Below, in pieces: positions 1-6,617 of a stretch of DNA of 41,795 bases. Under the pieces are notes generated by a model that was given only the letters and a program-made list of their open reading frames with translations, did not search any database and had not been told where the DNA came from. Source of the stretch: Campylobacterales bacterium (GTDB lineage: Bacteria > Campylobacterota > Campylobacteria > Campylobacterales > QNZT01); contig JADGDK010000012.1 of assembly GCA_016744895.1 (NCBI GenBank), positions 1 through 41,795 of the forward strand, read 5' to 3'. Numbering within the stretch: the first letter of the stretch is position 1; the number at the start of each line of letters is the position of its first letter. The translations under genes were made by a program, and so were the position numbers.

Positions 1-397
1 ACTCATATCCATATAAATCATCAAGATGATGTTGTATATCCCGTACACTCATACCTTTGGTATAGAGTGAAAGTATTAAATCTTCACTTCCATCTAATAG
101 AACTTCTCTTTTTTTAACTAGTTGTGGTTGAAAAGAAGAGTCTCTATCTCGTGGAATTGATAGATCTATTTGTCCATATTTAGACTTGACTCTTTTATCA
201 TTGTAGCCGTTACGGTAATTGGAAGTTTCTGACTCTTGGTGTTTCTCATACCCTAAATGAGAAGTTAACTCCTCCTCACTCATTGTCTGTATAGCCTCTT
301 TTAAAATACCTTTAAACTCATTGGTAATATCATCTAAAGAAGTAAATGTACCTTCTTTTATTTGCCTTTTTAACTCTTCTTTATTTAGTATGCTCAT
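1..397 (-). CDS. IS256-family (Mutator-type) transposase, N-terminal part, runs off the window edge
   Basis: My own translation of the minus strand, not in the ORF track, gives an open frame from ATG at 397 to the window edge. It begins MSILNKEELKRQ and contains LTSHLGYEKHQ, SNYRNGYNDKRVKS, IDLSIPRDRDSSFQP and LYTKGMSVRDIQHHL. These blocks are typical of the N-terminal region of IS256-family DDE transposases, which move their element by cut-and-paste or copy-paste. Roughly the first 132 residues are visible; the DDE catalytic part lies outside the window. An AAAAGG ribosome-binding sequence lies about 7 bases upstream of the start. Whether the full element is intact cannot be told here. Confidence 0.9.
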   Translation of the reverse strand, partial: MSILNKEELKRQIKEGTFTSLDDITNEFKGILKEAIQTMSEEELTSHLGYEKHQESETSNYRNGYNDKRVKSKYGQIDLSIPRDRDSSFQPQLVKKREVLLDGSEDLILSLYTKGMSVRDIQHHLDDLYGYE

Positions 398-456
398 ATG
401 TAAACCTTTTTAAAATAATTTACTTGATTACTATATCAAATAAATTCACTTTTTTG

Positions 457-482
457 GATTTACACAGTTAGATTTACACTCC
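457..482. repeat. Probable terminal end of the IS256-family element
   Basis: Just upstream of the transposase start, the nonamer GATTTACAC occurs twice, 14 bases apart, and the second copy is followed by TCCC. Read outward from the transposase this gives GGGAGTGTAAATC..., which fits the general look of IS256-family terminal inverted repeats. The other end lies outside the window, so the exact boundary and any target-site duplication cannot be confirmed. To the right, an open membrane-protein frame begins without a start codon, which supports placing the boundary here. Confidence 0.5.
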
Positions 483-731
483 CCTTTAATATTAACAATT
501 ATATTATATGCTGTTTGGTTATTTATTTTTGGGATAATTATTCTTGATACCTATAGTCCAAATCAATGTATAGCTGATAATTGTTACCCTTTTTCATGGT
601 GGGAAGACCTTATGTTTTTTCTAGCTACTTTTGTTTCTTTTATAATTATTGGAGTATATTTTTTTAAAAAGTTTGTTTTTATTAAAGCAAATAGTAAAAC
701 CTTAGTTGAGAAAAAGGAATATTATTGTTAG
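483..731 (+). pseudogene. Remnant of a small membrane protein, 5' end cut off by the IS element
   Basis: A plus-strand frame reads PLILTIILYAVWLFIFG, IIILDTYSPNQCIADNC, YPFSWWEDLMFFLATF, VSFIIIGVYFF and ends KEYYC-stop at 731. It has two hydrophobic, membrane-type segments separated by a Cys-containing loop. There is no credible start codon or ribosome-binding site at its 5' end, and the frame runs directly into the presumed IS terminus near 482. The simplest reading is a gene truncated by IS insertion. Its stop overlaps the start of the next gene, so the two probably formed one operon. No family recognised. Confidence 0.55.
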
Positions 732-1126
732 ATAGTATTTTTACAACAGATACTGACAACAATATCATTTTTTATAAATGGGGTGGTGTTGGTAAAGCTC
801 ATATTGTCAATGATAAAACTAAACAAAAAAAACTTATTAAATTAATAGACAGAAGAGATTTTTTTCTAAGACCTATGATTTTTACGTCAATAATGGAAAA
901 TTTAATTTGGTTTTTAATCTTTGGACCAATTATAATATTTTTAATACCACTTGTACTTAGCTCTACACTTTTGGGAATACCTATATTCTTTAGTATTAAG
1001 TATTTTTTTCACAATTTATCAAATCTAGAAATTTTAGGTATTACTGTTCTAATAGACTTTATTATTTTTCTATTGATCTATTCATATCAAGTTGATAAAG
1101 TTCTTAATGAAGAAAAAAATCTATAG
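725..1126 (+). CDS. Hypothetical membrane protein (133 aa)
   Basis: No family recognised. The start is TTG at 725, with AAGGA about 6 bases upstream, overlapping the stop of the truncated frame before it, which is typical of translational coupling. The first 50 or so residues are polar (FYKWGGVGKAHIVND). Two hydrophobic segments follow, roughly residues 58-95 (possibly two helices) and 103-122, so this is probably an inner-membrane protein. It was probably in one operon with the gene broken by the IS, so it may have lost its native promoter. The TTG start keeps confidence moderate. Confidence 0.6.
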   Translation: MLDSIFTTDTDNNIIFYKWGGVGKAHIVNDKTKQKKLIKLIDRRDFFLRPMIFTSIMENLIWFLIFGPIIIFLIPLVLSSTLLGIPIFFSIKYFFHNLSNLEILGITVLIDFIIFLLIYSYQVDKVLNEEKNL

Positions 1127-1177
1127 TCCAAATTGCGGTAAAAATTTTGAGTAAAAGATGAATTCATGGTACAACTC

Positions 1178-1522
1178 TTAACTTGTTTCCTCTGTGTTTT
1201 CTGTATCTTCTTCTGCTGAAGTATCCTGAGCAACTATTTCTTTTGGTTTCTTAATACCTTCAAAACTAAGTATCTCTATATTTAACATTTCTGCTTCTTC
1301 TAATACTAAAATATCAATGGTTTTGATAAGATTTTGGAACTCTATAACTGCTAATTTATCATTATTTTTAGAAATTCTACACTCCAATTTCCAAAAATCA
1401 ACACCTTCTGGTAAAGGTTTGTTTTTTTCTCTTTTTATATATTTTCTTATCTCATGTTTAATTGCTTCAACAACTCTATCTTTGTTTCTTTTTTCTTCTA
1501 TCAGTTTATATGTTTTGTTCAT
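1178..1522 (-). CDS. DUF6172-like protein
   Basis: A 114-residue soluble protein whose N-terminal half (RVVEAIKHEIRKYIKREKNK, then LPEGVDFWKLEC) matches my memory of the DUF6172 family, small proteins of unknown function in Proteobacteria and Campylobacterota. The last 20 or so residues are strongly acidic and Ser/Thr-rich (EEDTENTEETS) and probably disordered. An AAAAGG ribosome-binding sequence precedes the ATG. It lies downstream of the RNase H-like gene on the same strand, separated by about 50 bases. No function can be assigned. The family call is from memory and was not searched. Confidence 0.7.
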   Translation of the reverse strand: MNKTYKLIEEKRNKDRVVEAIKHEIRKYIKREKNKPLPEGVDFWKLECRISKNNDKLAVIEFQNLIKTIDILVLEEAEMLNIEILSFEGIKKPKEIVAQDTSAEEDTENTEETS

Positions 1523-1571
1523 TTTTTACCTTTTGTGGATTATATCACTATGTTAAATAAAAGGGCTTAAA

Positions 1572-2060
1572 TCAAATATTTTCCCTCAGAGCCTTTCTTG
1601 TAGCTTTATCGACAAGTGTAAAAACTTCATCTATCTCATCTTTGACAGATGTTTTTTTATGTCCTTTTACCTTAACAAACTCACATTCTAAAATATCCAT
1701 CATCTTAAAAAACTCTTTATATAGTGTATAATTTTTTATCTGTTTGTTTTTACCTGTCATATAGTTTTTTTGCTCAAGCCTATCTCGTCTGGCTGACAAA
1801 CCTATAATATTTTGACAATCTGTATACACTATTGTTTTAAAATTTTTTAAACTCACTTCACCTAGCGCCCATAAAAGCGTCTCTAACTCTAACTTTGTTG
1901 AGGATGTATTATAAAATCTTTTAGTTTTAATCTTTTTTTTCAACTTAGATGAAGAAAATTCAGAATTCTCTACAAGTAAATAAGCTCCAACTCCCTCTCC
2001 GCTTTGAGGATTTACACTAGCATCTGTAAATAAAAATATTTTTGGTTTAGTTTGATTCAC
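1572..2060 (-). CDS. RNase H-like family protein
   Basis: A 162-residue protein with the acidic pattern of the RNase H fold: FTDAS (D13), KLELETLLWAL (E58), IVYTDCQ (D81) and a C-terminal LVDKATR (D151), which together would form the metal-binding DEDD set. Members of this fold cleave RNA in RNA-DNA hybrids. The protein differs from standard RnhA in its motif spacing and the lysine-rich stretch KLKKKIKTKR, so it may be a specialised relative. It starts with GTG and has no visible Shine-Dalgarno sequence of its own; a 16-codon reading frame with a good ribosome-binding site ends 11 bases upstream and may couple its translation. Confidence 0.75.
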   Translation of the reverse strand: MNQTKPKIFLFTDASVNPQSGEGVGAYLLVENSEFSSSKLKKKIKTKRFYNTSSTKLELETLLWALGEVSLKNFKTIVYTDCQNIIGLSARRDRLEQKNYMTGKNKQIKNYTLYKEFFKMMDILECEFVKVKGHKKTSVKDEIDEVFTLVDKATRKALRENI

Positions 2061-2071
2061 AATTTTTTTAA

Positions 2072-2122
2072 TTAAGCGATCTCTCGACTATGCTTTTTAT
2101 ATCTGTAGTTTATTTTAGCCAT
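2072..2122 (-). CDS. 16-residue ORF upstream of the RNase H-like gene (leader peptide or gene remnant)
   Basis: The minus strand reads ATGGCTAAAATAAAC... giving MAKINYRYKKHSREIA-stop. AGGA lies about 6 bases before the ATG, and a TTGTTATAAT promoter-like sequence is further upstream. The sequence resembles the N-terminus of a widespread family of short basic proteins (MAK.NY.Y.KRQ.E.AKKK), so it may be a truncated remnant. Alternatively it is a leader peptide that carries ribosomes to the GTG start of the RNase H-like gene, which lacks a ribosome-binding site. Expression is unproven. Confidence 0.35.
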   Translation of the reverse strand: MAKINYRYKKHSREIA

Positions 2123-2319
2123 TGATGATCCTATTTTTTAATATGTGATTATAACAAGTTTTAGAGACGGGGAACATAATCGCTATATCCTCACAAAGCA
2201 TAGAGTTGCAACATAAGAAAAGCTGTAAGAGTCTCATAAAGAAGAACAAAACGTACAAATTTTAAAGATAATGACAAAGTTGAATTATGAGTTTTATCAC
2301 CTAAAGAAAATTGTGGTGT

Positions 2320-2730
2320 TTAAATCACATACTCTGGATTATTACTAATATCTTCATATTTTTTGAGTTCAGAGAGTGAAATATCAAAATTTTTATAACT
2401 TTTTTCTTTAAAATTATTCCAAAACTGTTTTAGGGCATGGTTTTGTGTTTTACATACGGTTTCAAAATAACTATCTTCAACGATTTCAACAACATCTGCT
2501 AAAGTGATTTCTGAGAGTTGACGATTGAGTTTGTATCCTCCATATGCACCTTTGATACTGATGAGAATACCACTCTTTTTAAGTTCCAATAAAATTTGCT
2601 CTAGAAAATTTTGGGGAATATTTGCACTTGTTGCTATATCTTTAATTTTTGTAGCTTTATCCCCATCTCTAGAGTCCAAATCGTATAGTGCAGCAACAGC
2701 ATAAAATGTTTTTGCGGATAGACCGATCAA
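2320..2730 (-). CDS. Rrf2-family transcriptional regulator
   Basis: A 136-residue protein with the Rrf2 winged-helix layout: an N-terminal helix (KTFYAVAALYDL), the recognition region IKDIATSANIPQNFLEQILLEL, and the wing KSGILISIKGAYGGYKL. Many Rrf2 proteins (IscR, NsrR) bind an Fe-S cluster through three cysteines. Here only one cysteine is present (C93), so a cluster of that kind is unlikely. The start is TTG with GAGGAG upstream. It lies 9 bases after the DUF4395 gene in the same transcript and is divergent from the Rieske/FCSD genes, so it plausibly regulates this redox locus. That role is inferred from position. Confidence 0.85.
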   Translation of the reverse strand: MIGLSAKTFYAVAALYDLDSRDGDKATKIKDIATSANIPQNFLEQILLELKKSGILISIKGAYGGYKLNRQLSEITLADVVEIVEDSYFETVCKTQNHALKQFWNNFKEKSYKNFDISLSELKKYEDISNNPEYVI

Positions 2731-2739
2731 ATAGACTCC

Positions 2740-3174
2740 TCATAGAATTTTCAAAGTTTTTAACCCTTGATATATTTTACATCCTACACAAAAACCAAAC
2801 AATGTCTCTAATAAAGCGCAACTAAAAAGTACGCTTATAAGCCATGTCGCATAGGTTGATGCATCAAATGTCACAAGCACTGCTATGATAAATAACATAC
2901 TCCATCCAAGGTATAGAGAAAACCTTTTAGGTGCTTCATCACTAAGCTTTGGCTCGATTTTTAGCTTTTCTAGTATAACTAAACTCAGTTGAAAAAATAA
3001 ACTATAGCGATTTAGGCGAAGTGCCCTTAGTGAGAAGTCTATGAACAGTAGGTAAACAAGCACTTTGCTAGAAGTGAGTAAAAACAAAAGTGCGGTTATC
3101 GTAACAAAAACGGATATCGCTCTTACGACTTGTTCGTTGATACTTATATGTGAAATAGGGCAGGTTGCTGACAT
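2740..3174 (-). CDS. DUF4395 family membrane protein
   Basis: A 144-residue membrane protein with about four hydrophobic segments (for example VFVTITALLFLLTSSKVLVY and LGWSMLFIIAVLVTF). It begins MSATCPIS with Cys5 and ends with FCVGC, a CxxC pair near residues 129-132. DUF4395 proteins often have this cysteine arrangement and frequently neighbour thioredoxin- or rhodanese-type genes, so a thiol or sulfur-related redox role is plausible but not established. Good ribosome-binding site (AAAGGATCAACATG). First gene of a two-gene transcript with the Rrf2 regulator, and divergent from the Rieske gene. Confidence 0.8.
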   Translation of the reverse strand: MSATCPISHISINEQVVRAISVFVTITALLFLLTSSKVLVYLLFIDFSLRALRLNRYSLFFQLSLVILEKLKIEPKLSDEAPKRFSLYLGWSMLFIIAVLVTFDASTYATWLISVLFSCALLETLFGFCVGCKIYQGLKTLKIL

Positions 3175-3205
3175 GTTGATCCTTTGTGATCTTTAATTTA
3201 GAGAA

Positions 3206-3233
3206 ATTATAGCCTAATAAATTTTAATGTCAA
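3206..3233 (-). promoter_or_regulatory. Sigma-70-type promoter for DUF4395-rrf2
   Basis: On the minus strand TTGACA and TATAAT are separated by 16 bases, with both hexamers matching consensus, about 32 bases upstream of the DUF4395 start. A small dyad (AAATC-CATA-GATTT) lies just upstream of the -35. A related sequence, TAGSCTAATA followed by AATTT, occurs over this -10 (3210) and again before the Rieske gene (3275), so a common regulator binding both promoters is possible. Confidence 0.75.
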
Positions 3234-3316
3234 GTAAATCTATGGATTTTATTGTTATTTAAGTTTTTTATGTGTAGGCTAATAGGGAATTTATCAAAAA
3301 ACACAAAGGAGATTGT

Positions 3317-4045
3317 TTGAAAAGAAGAGGTTTTCTAAAGTTTACTGGGCTTTCAGCATCAGCCATAATCATAGCGCCATCGCTGATCACAGAAAACTTA
3401 TATGCATCTGATGGAGGTCTCTATAAAGCGTATGAAAAAGTACAGCTTAAAGACAAAGAGGGAAATCCATTGACTATAAAGAGTTTAAAAAAAGAGGAGA
3501 ATTATCTGTTTCATTTTCCTATGAAATCGACACCTTGTATCTTGGTTGATTTAGGAGAGCGTACACAAAAGGATGTCACATTAAAAGCGGATGATGGTAC
3601 AAAATATATTTTTAAAGGGGGTGTAGGTGAAAATGACTCTATAGTAGCATTTTCTGCAATTTGTCCACATCAGTTAACACATCCTACTCCAGAGACTAGT
3701 CTTTTTCAGTATGTGTCAAATGCTGGAAAAACGCTTTCTCATGACAAGGGTGGGGTTTTTGTTTGTTCTTCTCATCTGTCCGCTTTTAATCCTAAAGAGG
3801 GTGGTAAAAGAGTGAGTGGCCCTGCGACTGAAGGGTTGACGCAAATAGTATTGGAAGTTGACAAAGACAATACTATTTGGGCAGTTGGTGTTTTAGGACC
3901 TAGTAAGTTTCATGACTATTTTGATGCATTTAAAGATGAGTTTAAAAAATATTATGAGGGGAGAAGACGTGCTAAAAAATTGGTAAAACATGAGGCTAAA
4001 GTAGTTTCATTGGATAGTTTTTCAAAAGATATCATCCAGTATTAG
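3317..4045 (+). CDS. Rieske [2Fe-2S] protein, Tat-exported
   Basis: A 242-residue protein with a twin-arginine signal (MKRRGFLKF followed by a hydrophobic stretch). It carries a Rieske cluster-binding pair: CPH (C116, H118) and CSSH (C150, H153). The first box reads CPHQLTHP, so the extra cysteine that forms the structural disulfide in classical bc1 Rieske proteins is absent, as in some divergent Rieske proteins. The start is TTG with AAAGGAG 6 bases upstream. No cytochrome b follows. The next genes are an FCSD-like flavoprotein and a small exported protein, suggesting electron transfer in a periplasmic sulfur-compound dehydrogenase rather than in a bc1 complex. That role is inferred. Confidence 0.88.
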   Translation: MKRRGFLKFTGLSASAIIIAPSLITENLYASDGGLYKAYEKVQLKDKEGNPLTIKSLKKEENYLFHFPMKSTPCILVDLGERTQKDVTLKADDGTKYIFKGGVGENDSIVAFSAICPHQLTHPTPETSLFQYVSNAGKTLSHDKGGVFVCSSHLSAFNPKEGGKRVSGPATEGLTQIVLEVDKDNTIWAVGVLGPSKFHDYFDAFKDEFKKYYEGRRRAKKLVKHEAKVVSLDSFSKDIIQY

Positions 4046-4113
4046 GAGCTTAGAAAAATTATCCAAAATGGGGTAGGGCTGTATAAATATAAATGAATAA
4101 AAAGGAAAAAATT

Positions 4114-5478
4114 GTGAAAAGAAGATCGTTATTTAAACTAGCAGGTGTGGCAGCGGCTGTTGCTGTGACTCCTGTAAGTAAATTAATCGCAGATACAAAA
4201 GTGAAATCTATAGAAAATAGAAGAAGTGGGAAAACAGTTCTCATCATCGGTGGTGGTTTTGGTGGCTTGACTGTTGCTAAGGAGCTTCGTAAAAAAGATA
4301 AAAGTATAGAAGTGACCATTATCGAAAAGAAAGATATCTTTATGTCTTGTCCTTTTAGTAACTCTTACTTAGGTGGGTTAGATGATGTGGGGCTTGATAC
4401 ATTGACGCATGATTATTATTCGGCATCGGTGAAGCATGGTTATAGTTTTGTGCAAGCAGAAGTGACGCAGATTGATAGAAAAAATCAACACATAACGACA
4501 ACAAATGGGAATTTTACTTATGATATCTTGGTGCTTTCTCCAGGTATCGCTTATGATTGGGAAAAACAGTTTCCAACATGGAGTAAAGAGAAAGTTGCAG
4601 ATGTAGCGCATTCATGCCCAGCTGCGTTAATGCCTGGAAGTGAACATCTCGCACTGAAACGTCAACTTGAAAACATGGATGATGGAAATGTCATCATAGT
4701 CCCTCCTGCAAAAGGAAAATATAGATGTCCTCCAGCGCCGTTTGAACGAACTTCTATGATCGCAAACTATATGAAAAATGAAGAGATCAGAGGAAAGGTG
4801 ATCGTACTTGATACACGAGATGGAAAGTTTTCAAAAGGAGCTGCATTTCAAGAGTCATGGCGTGATATTTTTCCTGATATCATCGAGTATAAAGGACTTA
4901 CTGAAGTTATAGATGTGGATACAAAAGTAAAAATTGTGACCTATATAGAGTATCAAAATAAGAAAGATTATATAGGAACGACGAAAACATTAAAGTATCA
5001 AGTCTGTAATCTCATCCCTATCAATAAATGTTCACCTGTAGTTAAGATGGCTGGTGTAGCGGTAAATGAGTCTGGATATGCGGTCATGGATGGGTATAGT
5101 TTTAGATCAAAAACTGATCAAAATATCTATGTTGTTGGTGATGCTGTATCTCATAAAATTCCACCAAGTGGTCAAACTGCTATTTGGGGTGCAAAAAGAG
5201 CAGCAGGTCAAATTGCTGATCAAGTCAATGGACGAAAATCAGATTTTAAAGCGAACTTACCAGCAAGAGCAGCCAATGTATGTTTTTCTATGGTAAGTGG
5301 AAAACCTGAAGAGGCAATCATGGTAACACATACATTTTCAGCAGATCCAAGTGGGGTACTCAAAGGAAAAGGTACAGTTCCAAAGTCTCAAGATGGAAGC
5401 GGAAAATTTAGATCAAAAAGTACGGCAAAGCTTACTAGAGAGTGGTTTAGTGGTGTCAAAAGAGAACTATTTTCTTAA
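4114..5478 (+). CDS. Flavocytochrome c sulfide dehydrogenase-type flavoprotein subunit, Tat-exported
   Basis: An FAD-binding protein of the sulfide:quinone reductase / FCSD superfamily. A Tat signal (KRRSLFKLAG) is followed by the dinucleotide-binding loop VLIIGGGFGGLT, the active-site block YRCPPAPFERT and a second cysteine region INKCSPV. These match the two flavin-proximal cysteines of FccB, which takes electrons from sulfide. A late FAD motif, YVVGDAV, precedes IPPSGQTA. FccB normally delivers electrons to a c-type cytochrome; none is encoded beside it here. The ORF track starts at ATG 4093, which lacks a ribosome-binding site. GTG at 4114 has AAGGA at good spacing and puts the Tat motif at the N-terminus, as in the preceding gene. 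Confidence 0.87.
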   Translation: MKRRSLFKLAGVAAAVAVTPVSKLIADTKVKSIENRRSGKTVLIIGGGFGGLTVAKELRKKDKSIEVTIIEKKDIFMSCPFSNSYLGGLDDVGLDTLTHDYYSASVKHGYSFVQAEVTQIDRKNQHITTTNGNFTYDILVLSPGIAYDWEKQFPTWSKEKVADVAHSCPAALMPGSEHLALKRQLENMDDGNVIIVPPAKGKYRCPPAPFERTSMIANYMKNEEIRGKVIVLDTRDGKFSKGAAFQESWRDIFPDIIEYKGLTEVIDVDTKVKIVTYIEYQNKKDYIGTTKTLKYQVCNLIPINKCSPVVKMAGVAVNESGYAVMDGYSFRSKTDQNIYVVGDAVSHKIPPSGQTAIWGAKRAAGQIADQVNGRKSDFKANLPARAANVCFSMVSGKPEEAIMVTHTFSADPSGVLKGKGTVPKSQDGSGKFRSKSTAKLTREWFSGVKRELFS

Positions 5479-5493
5479 AGGTTGAGGTGAAGT

Positions 5494-5817
5494 ATGAAAT
5501 TTATAATTAAAAAAATTGGTTTATTGATGTTTAGCATGGCACTGCTTTTAAATGTAGCACAAGCTGGAAATGTAAATATTGGTCAAAGTATTTACGCTAA
5601 TGAGATAGGCTCAGAATGTGGCATGGATGGTGTGAAATTTACAGATCTCCATACACCTAAAGAGTGGCTTAGTCTCTATAGAGGTGATAAGTTACAAGAT
5701 GAGATACGAAAAATTTGTCCAAAATTAAAAGTATATGATCCAAAGTGGAGTGAACATCTCTTCACTTTTTTGTATGAGTATGGTAAAGGTTCAGGGGTTC
5801 AACCTACTTGTAGATAA
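5494..5817 (+). CDS. Small exported cysteine-containing protein, third gene of the Rieske/FCSD operon
   Basis: A 107-residue protein with a cleavable signal peptide (hydrophobic LLMFSMALLLNV, probable cleavage after AQA, near residue 24). The mature part has three cysteines (C42, C75, C106). Its layout (GQSIYANEIGSECGMDG, later FTFLYEYGKGSGVQPTC) recalls small monohaem c-type cytochromes, but there is no CxxCH motif, so it cannot bind haem c in the usual way. The start follows the flavoprotein stop by 15 bases and has a good GAGGTGA ribosome-binding site. It may stand in for the FccA cytochrome or be an assembly or scaffold subunit. No family assigned with certainty. Confidence 0.7.
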   Translation: MKFIIKKIGLLMFSMALLLNVAQAGNVNIGQSIYANEIGSECGMDGVKFTDLHTPKEWLSLYRGDKLQDEIRKICPKLKVYDPKWSEHLFTFLYEYGKGSGVQPTCR

Positions 5818-5827
5818 TGTTTTTAAG

Positions 5828-5866
5828 TGCCAAAGTGGGGGAGTTTATCTCTTGCTTTGGCATTTT
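5828..5866 (+). terminator. Probable intrinsic terminator after the Rieske/FCSD operon
   Basis: TGCCAAAG (5828-5835) and CTTTGGCA (5855-5862) form an 8-bp stem with a 19-base loop, followed directly by TTTT. It lies about 10 bases after the stop codon of the small exported protein. The loop is long, so it may be a weak terminator. Confidence 0.6.
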
Positions 5867-5939
5867 AAGTTTGTACTATCAGATGTATAGATGCGAGTAT
5901 GGAAATATCATTGATGATTACACCAAAACATTTATTTCT

Positions 5940-6206
5940 TTAGAAAAGCTTTGAATGACTTCCTACACGAACAAGTGCTAACTCTAAAATATCATTATCA
6001 ATCCTATAAATTAACAATAGATCTGGTTGAACATGACACTCTTTACATCCCAAGTAGTTTCCTATAAGTTTATGGTCTTTGAGTTCTTCATCTAATTTCT
6101 TACCCTCTGCTAATATTTTAACAACTGGTTTTAGTAAATCTTTTTCTTTATTTGAAAGTCTTTTATAATCTTTTTTAAAACTTGTAGTTCTAAAAATTTC
6201 ATACAT
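5940..6206 (-). CDS. yafQ: YafQ/RelE-family toxin (type II toxin-antitoxin)
   Basis: An 88-residue protein with the YafQ pattern: TTSFKKDYKRL near the N-terminus, then HKLIGNYLGCKECHVQPDLLLIYR and C-terminal VRVGSHSKLF. The histidine and aspartate residues in the last two blocks correspond to the active-site region of E. coli YafQ, a ribosome-dependent mRNA endonuclease. Length matches the family. The ATG directly abuts the stop of the upstream antitoxin gene, typical of coupled toxin-antitoxin operons. Likely repressed by the antitoxin-toxin complex at their shared promoter. Confidence 0.92.
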   Translation of the reverse strand: MYEIFRTTSFKKDYKRLSNKEKDLLKPVVKILAEGKKLDEELKDHKLIGNYLGCKECHVQPDLLLIYRIDNDILELALVRVGSHSKLF

Positions 6207-6458
6207 TTACGAATCCAAGTCATCAAAAAGTTCATCTACATTTTTGAAGCTTTTACCTTTTTTTGTCTCTAGTTCATCAAGAGCCTGTTTAGTTTTATCA
6301 TTTGGTATTTTTAACTCAAATGGCAATCCTTTGTTTAATACTATCATGTTGTTAAATACACTTATCGCTTGAGAATAGTTAAGTCCCATTTGACTTAAAA
6401 TCTCTTTTGCTTGATGATAACTTGTCTCTTCAACTCGTATTGTTGTTTGAGTTTTCAT
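6207..6458 (-). CDS. dinJ: DinJ/RelB-family antitoxin
   Basis: An 83-residue protein with an N-terminal ribbon-helix-helix region (TTIRVEETSYHQAKEILSQM followed by GLNYSQAISVFNNMIV) and the PFELKIPNDKT segment typical of DinJ/RelB antitoxins, then a charged C-terminal tail that would wrap the toxin. It stands immediately upstream of the YafQ-like toxin. Ribosome-binding site AAGGAG about 7 bases before ATG. The complex normally autorepresses its promoter. Confidence 0.92.
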   Translation of the reverse strand: MKTQTTIRVEETSYHQAKEILSQMGLNYSQAISVFNNMIVLNKGLPFELKIPNDKTKQALDELETKKGKSFKNVDELFDDLDS

Positions 6459-6480
6459 GATAACTCCTTATATTTTCTAT

Positions 6481-6509
6481 ATTATATCCCATTTTGAATA
6501 CAAAATCAA
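6481..6509 (-). promoter_or_regulatory. Promoter of the dinJ-yafQ operon
   Basis: On the minus strand TTGATT and TATAAT are spaced by 17 bases, ending about 22 bases upstream of the antitoxin ATG. This is a near-consensus sigma-70-type promoter dedicated to the toxin-antitoxin pair. Confidence 0.75.
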
Positions 6510-6550
6510 TATTTTTTCGTTTGTTTTCTTGATGGACTTAGAACTTTTAG

Positions 6551-6617
6551 GGTAACGGCTATCTTTAAAAATAAGTTAAGAATTGAACTCTTGTATACCT
6601 CTATAGATTTTGTTACC
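6551..6617. repeat. Inverted repeat spanning the oxidoreductase stop codon (attC-like candidate)
   Basis: GGTAAC (6551) and GTTACC (6612) are perfect complements 67 bases end to end. The minus-strand stop codon TAA of the oxidoreductase gene lies inside the right arm. A second short complementary pair (CTAT/ATAG) lies just inside the outer arms. The size, nested arms and stop-codon overlap recall integron attC sites. The outer arms do not fully fit the GTTRRRY/RYYYAAC consensus and no integrase is in the window, so this is only a candidate; it could also be a weak terminator. Confidence 0.3.

Noticed and set aside
551-1133. 13-bp direct repeat CTATAGTCCAAAT at 551 and 1121
   Set aside because: One copy is inside coding sequence and the other at the end of the next gene; with no third copy or flanking structure it is most likely coincidence.
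2150-2319. Minus-strand frame FVRFVLLYETLTAFLMLQLYAL following the Rrf2 gene
   Set aside because: It looks like a hydrophobic peptide but has no start codon with a ribosome-binding site; it is open only because it continues the Rrf2 frame after the stop. Probably chance or a decayed 3' end.
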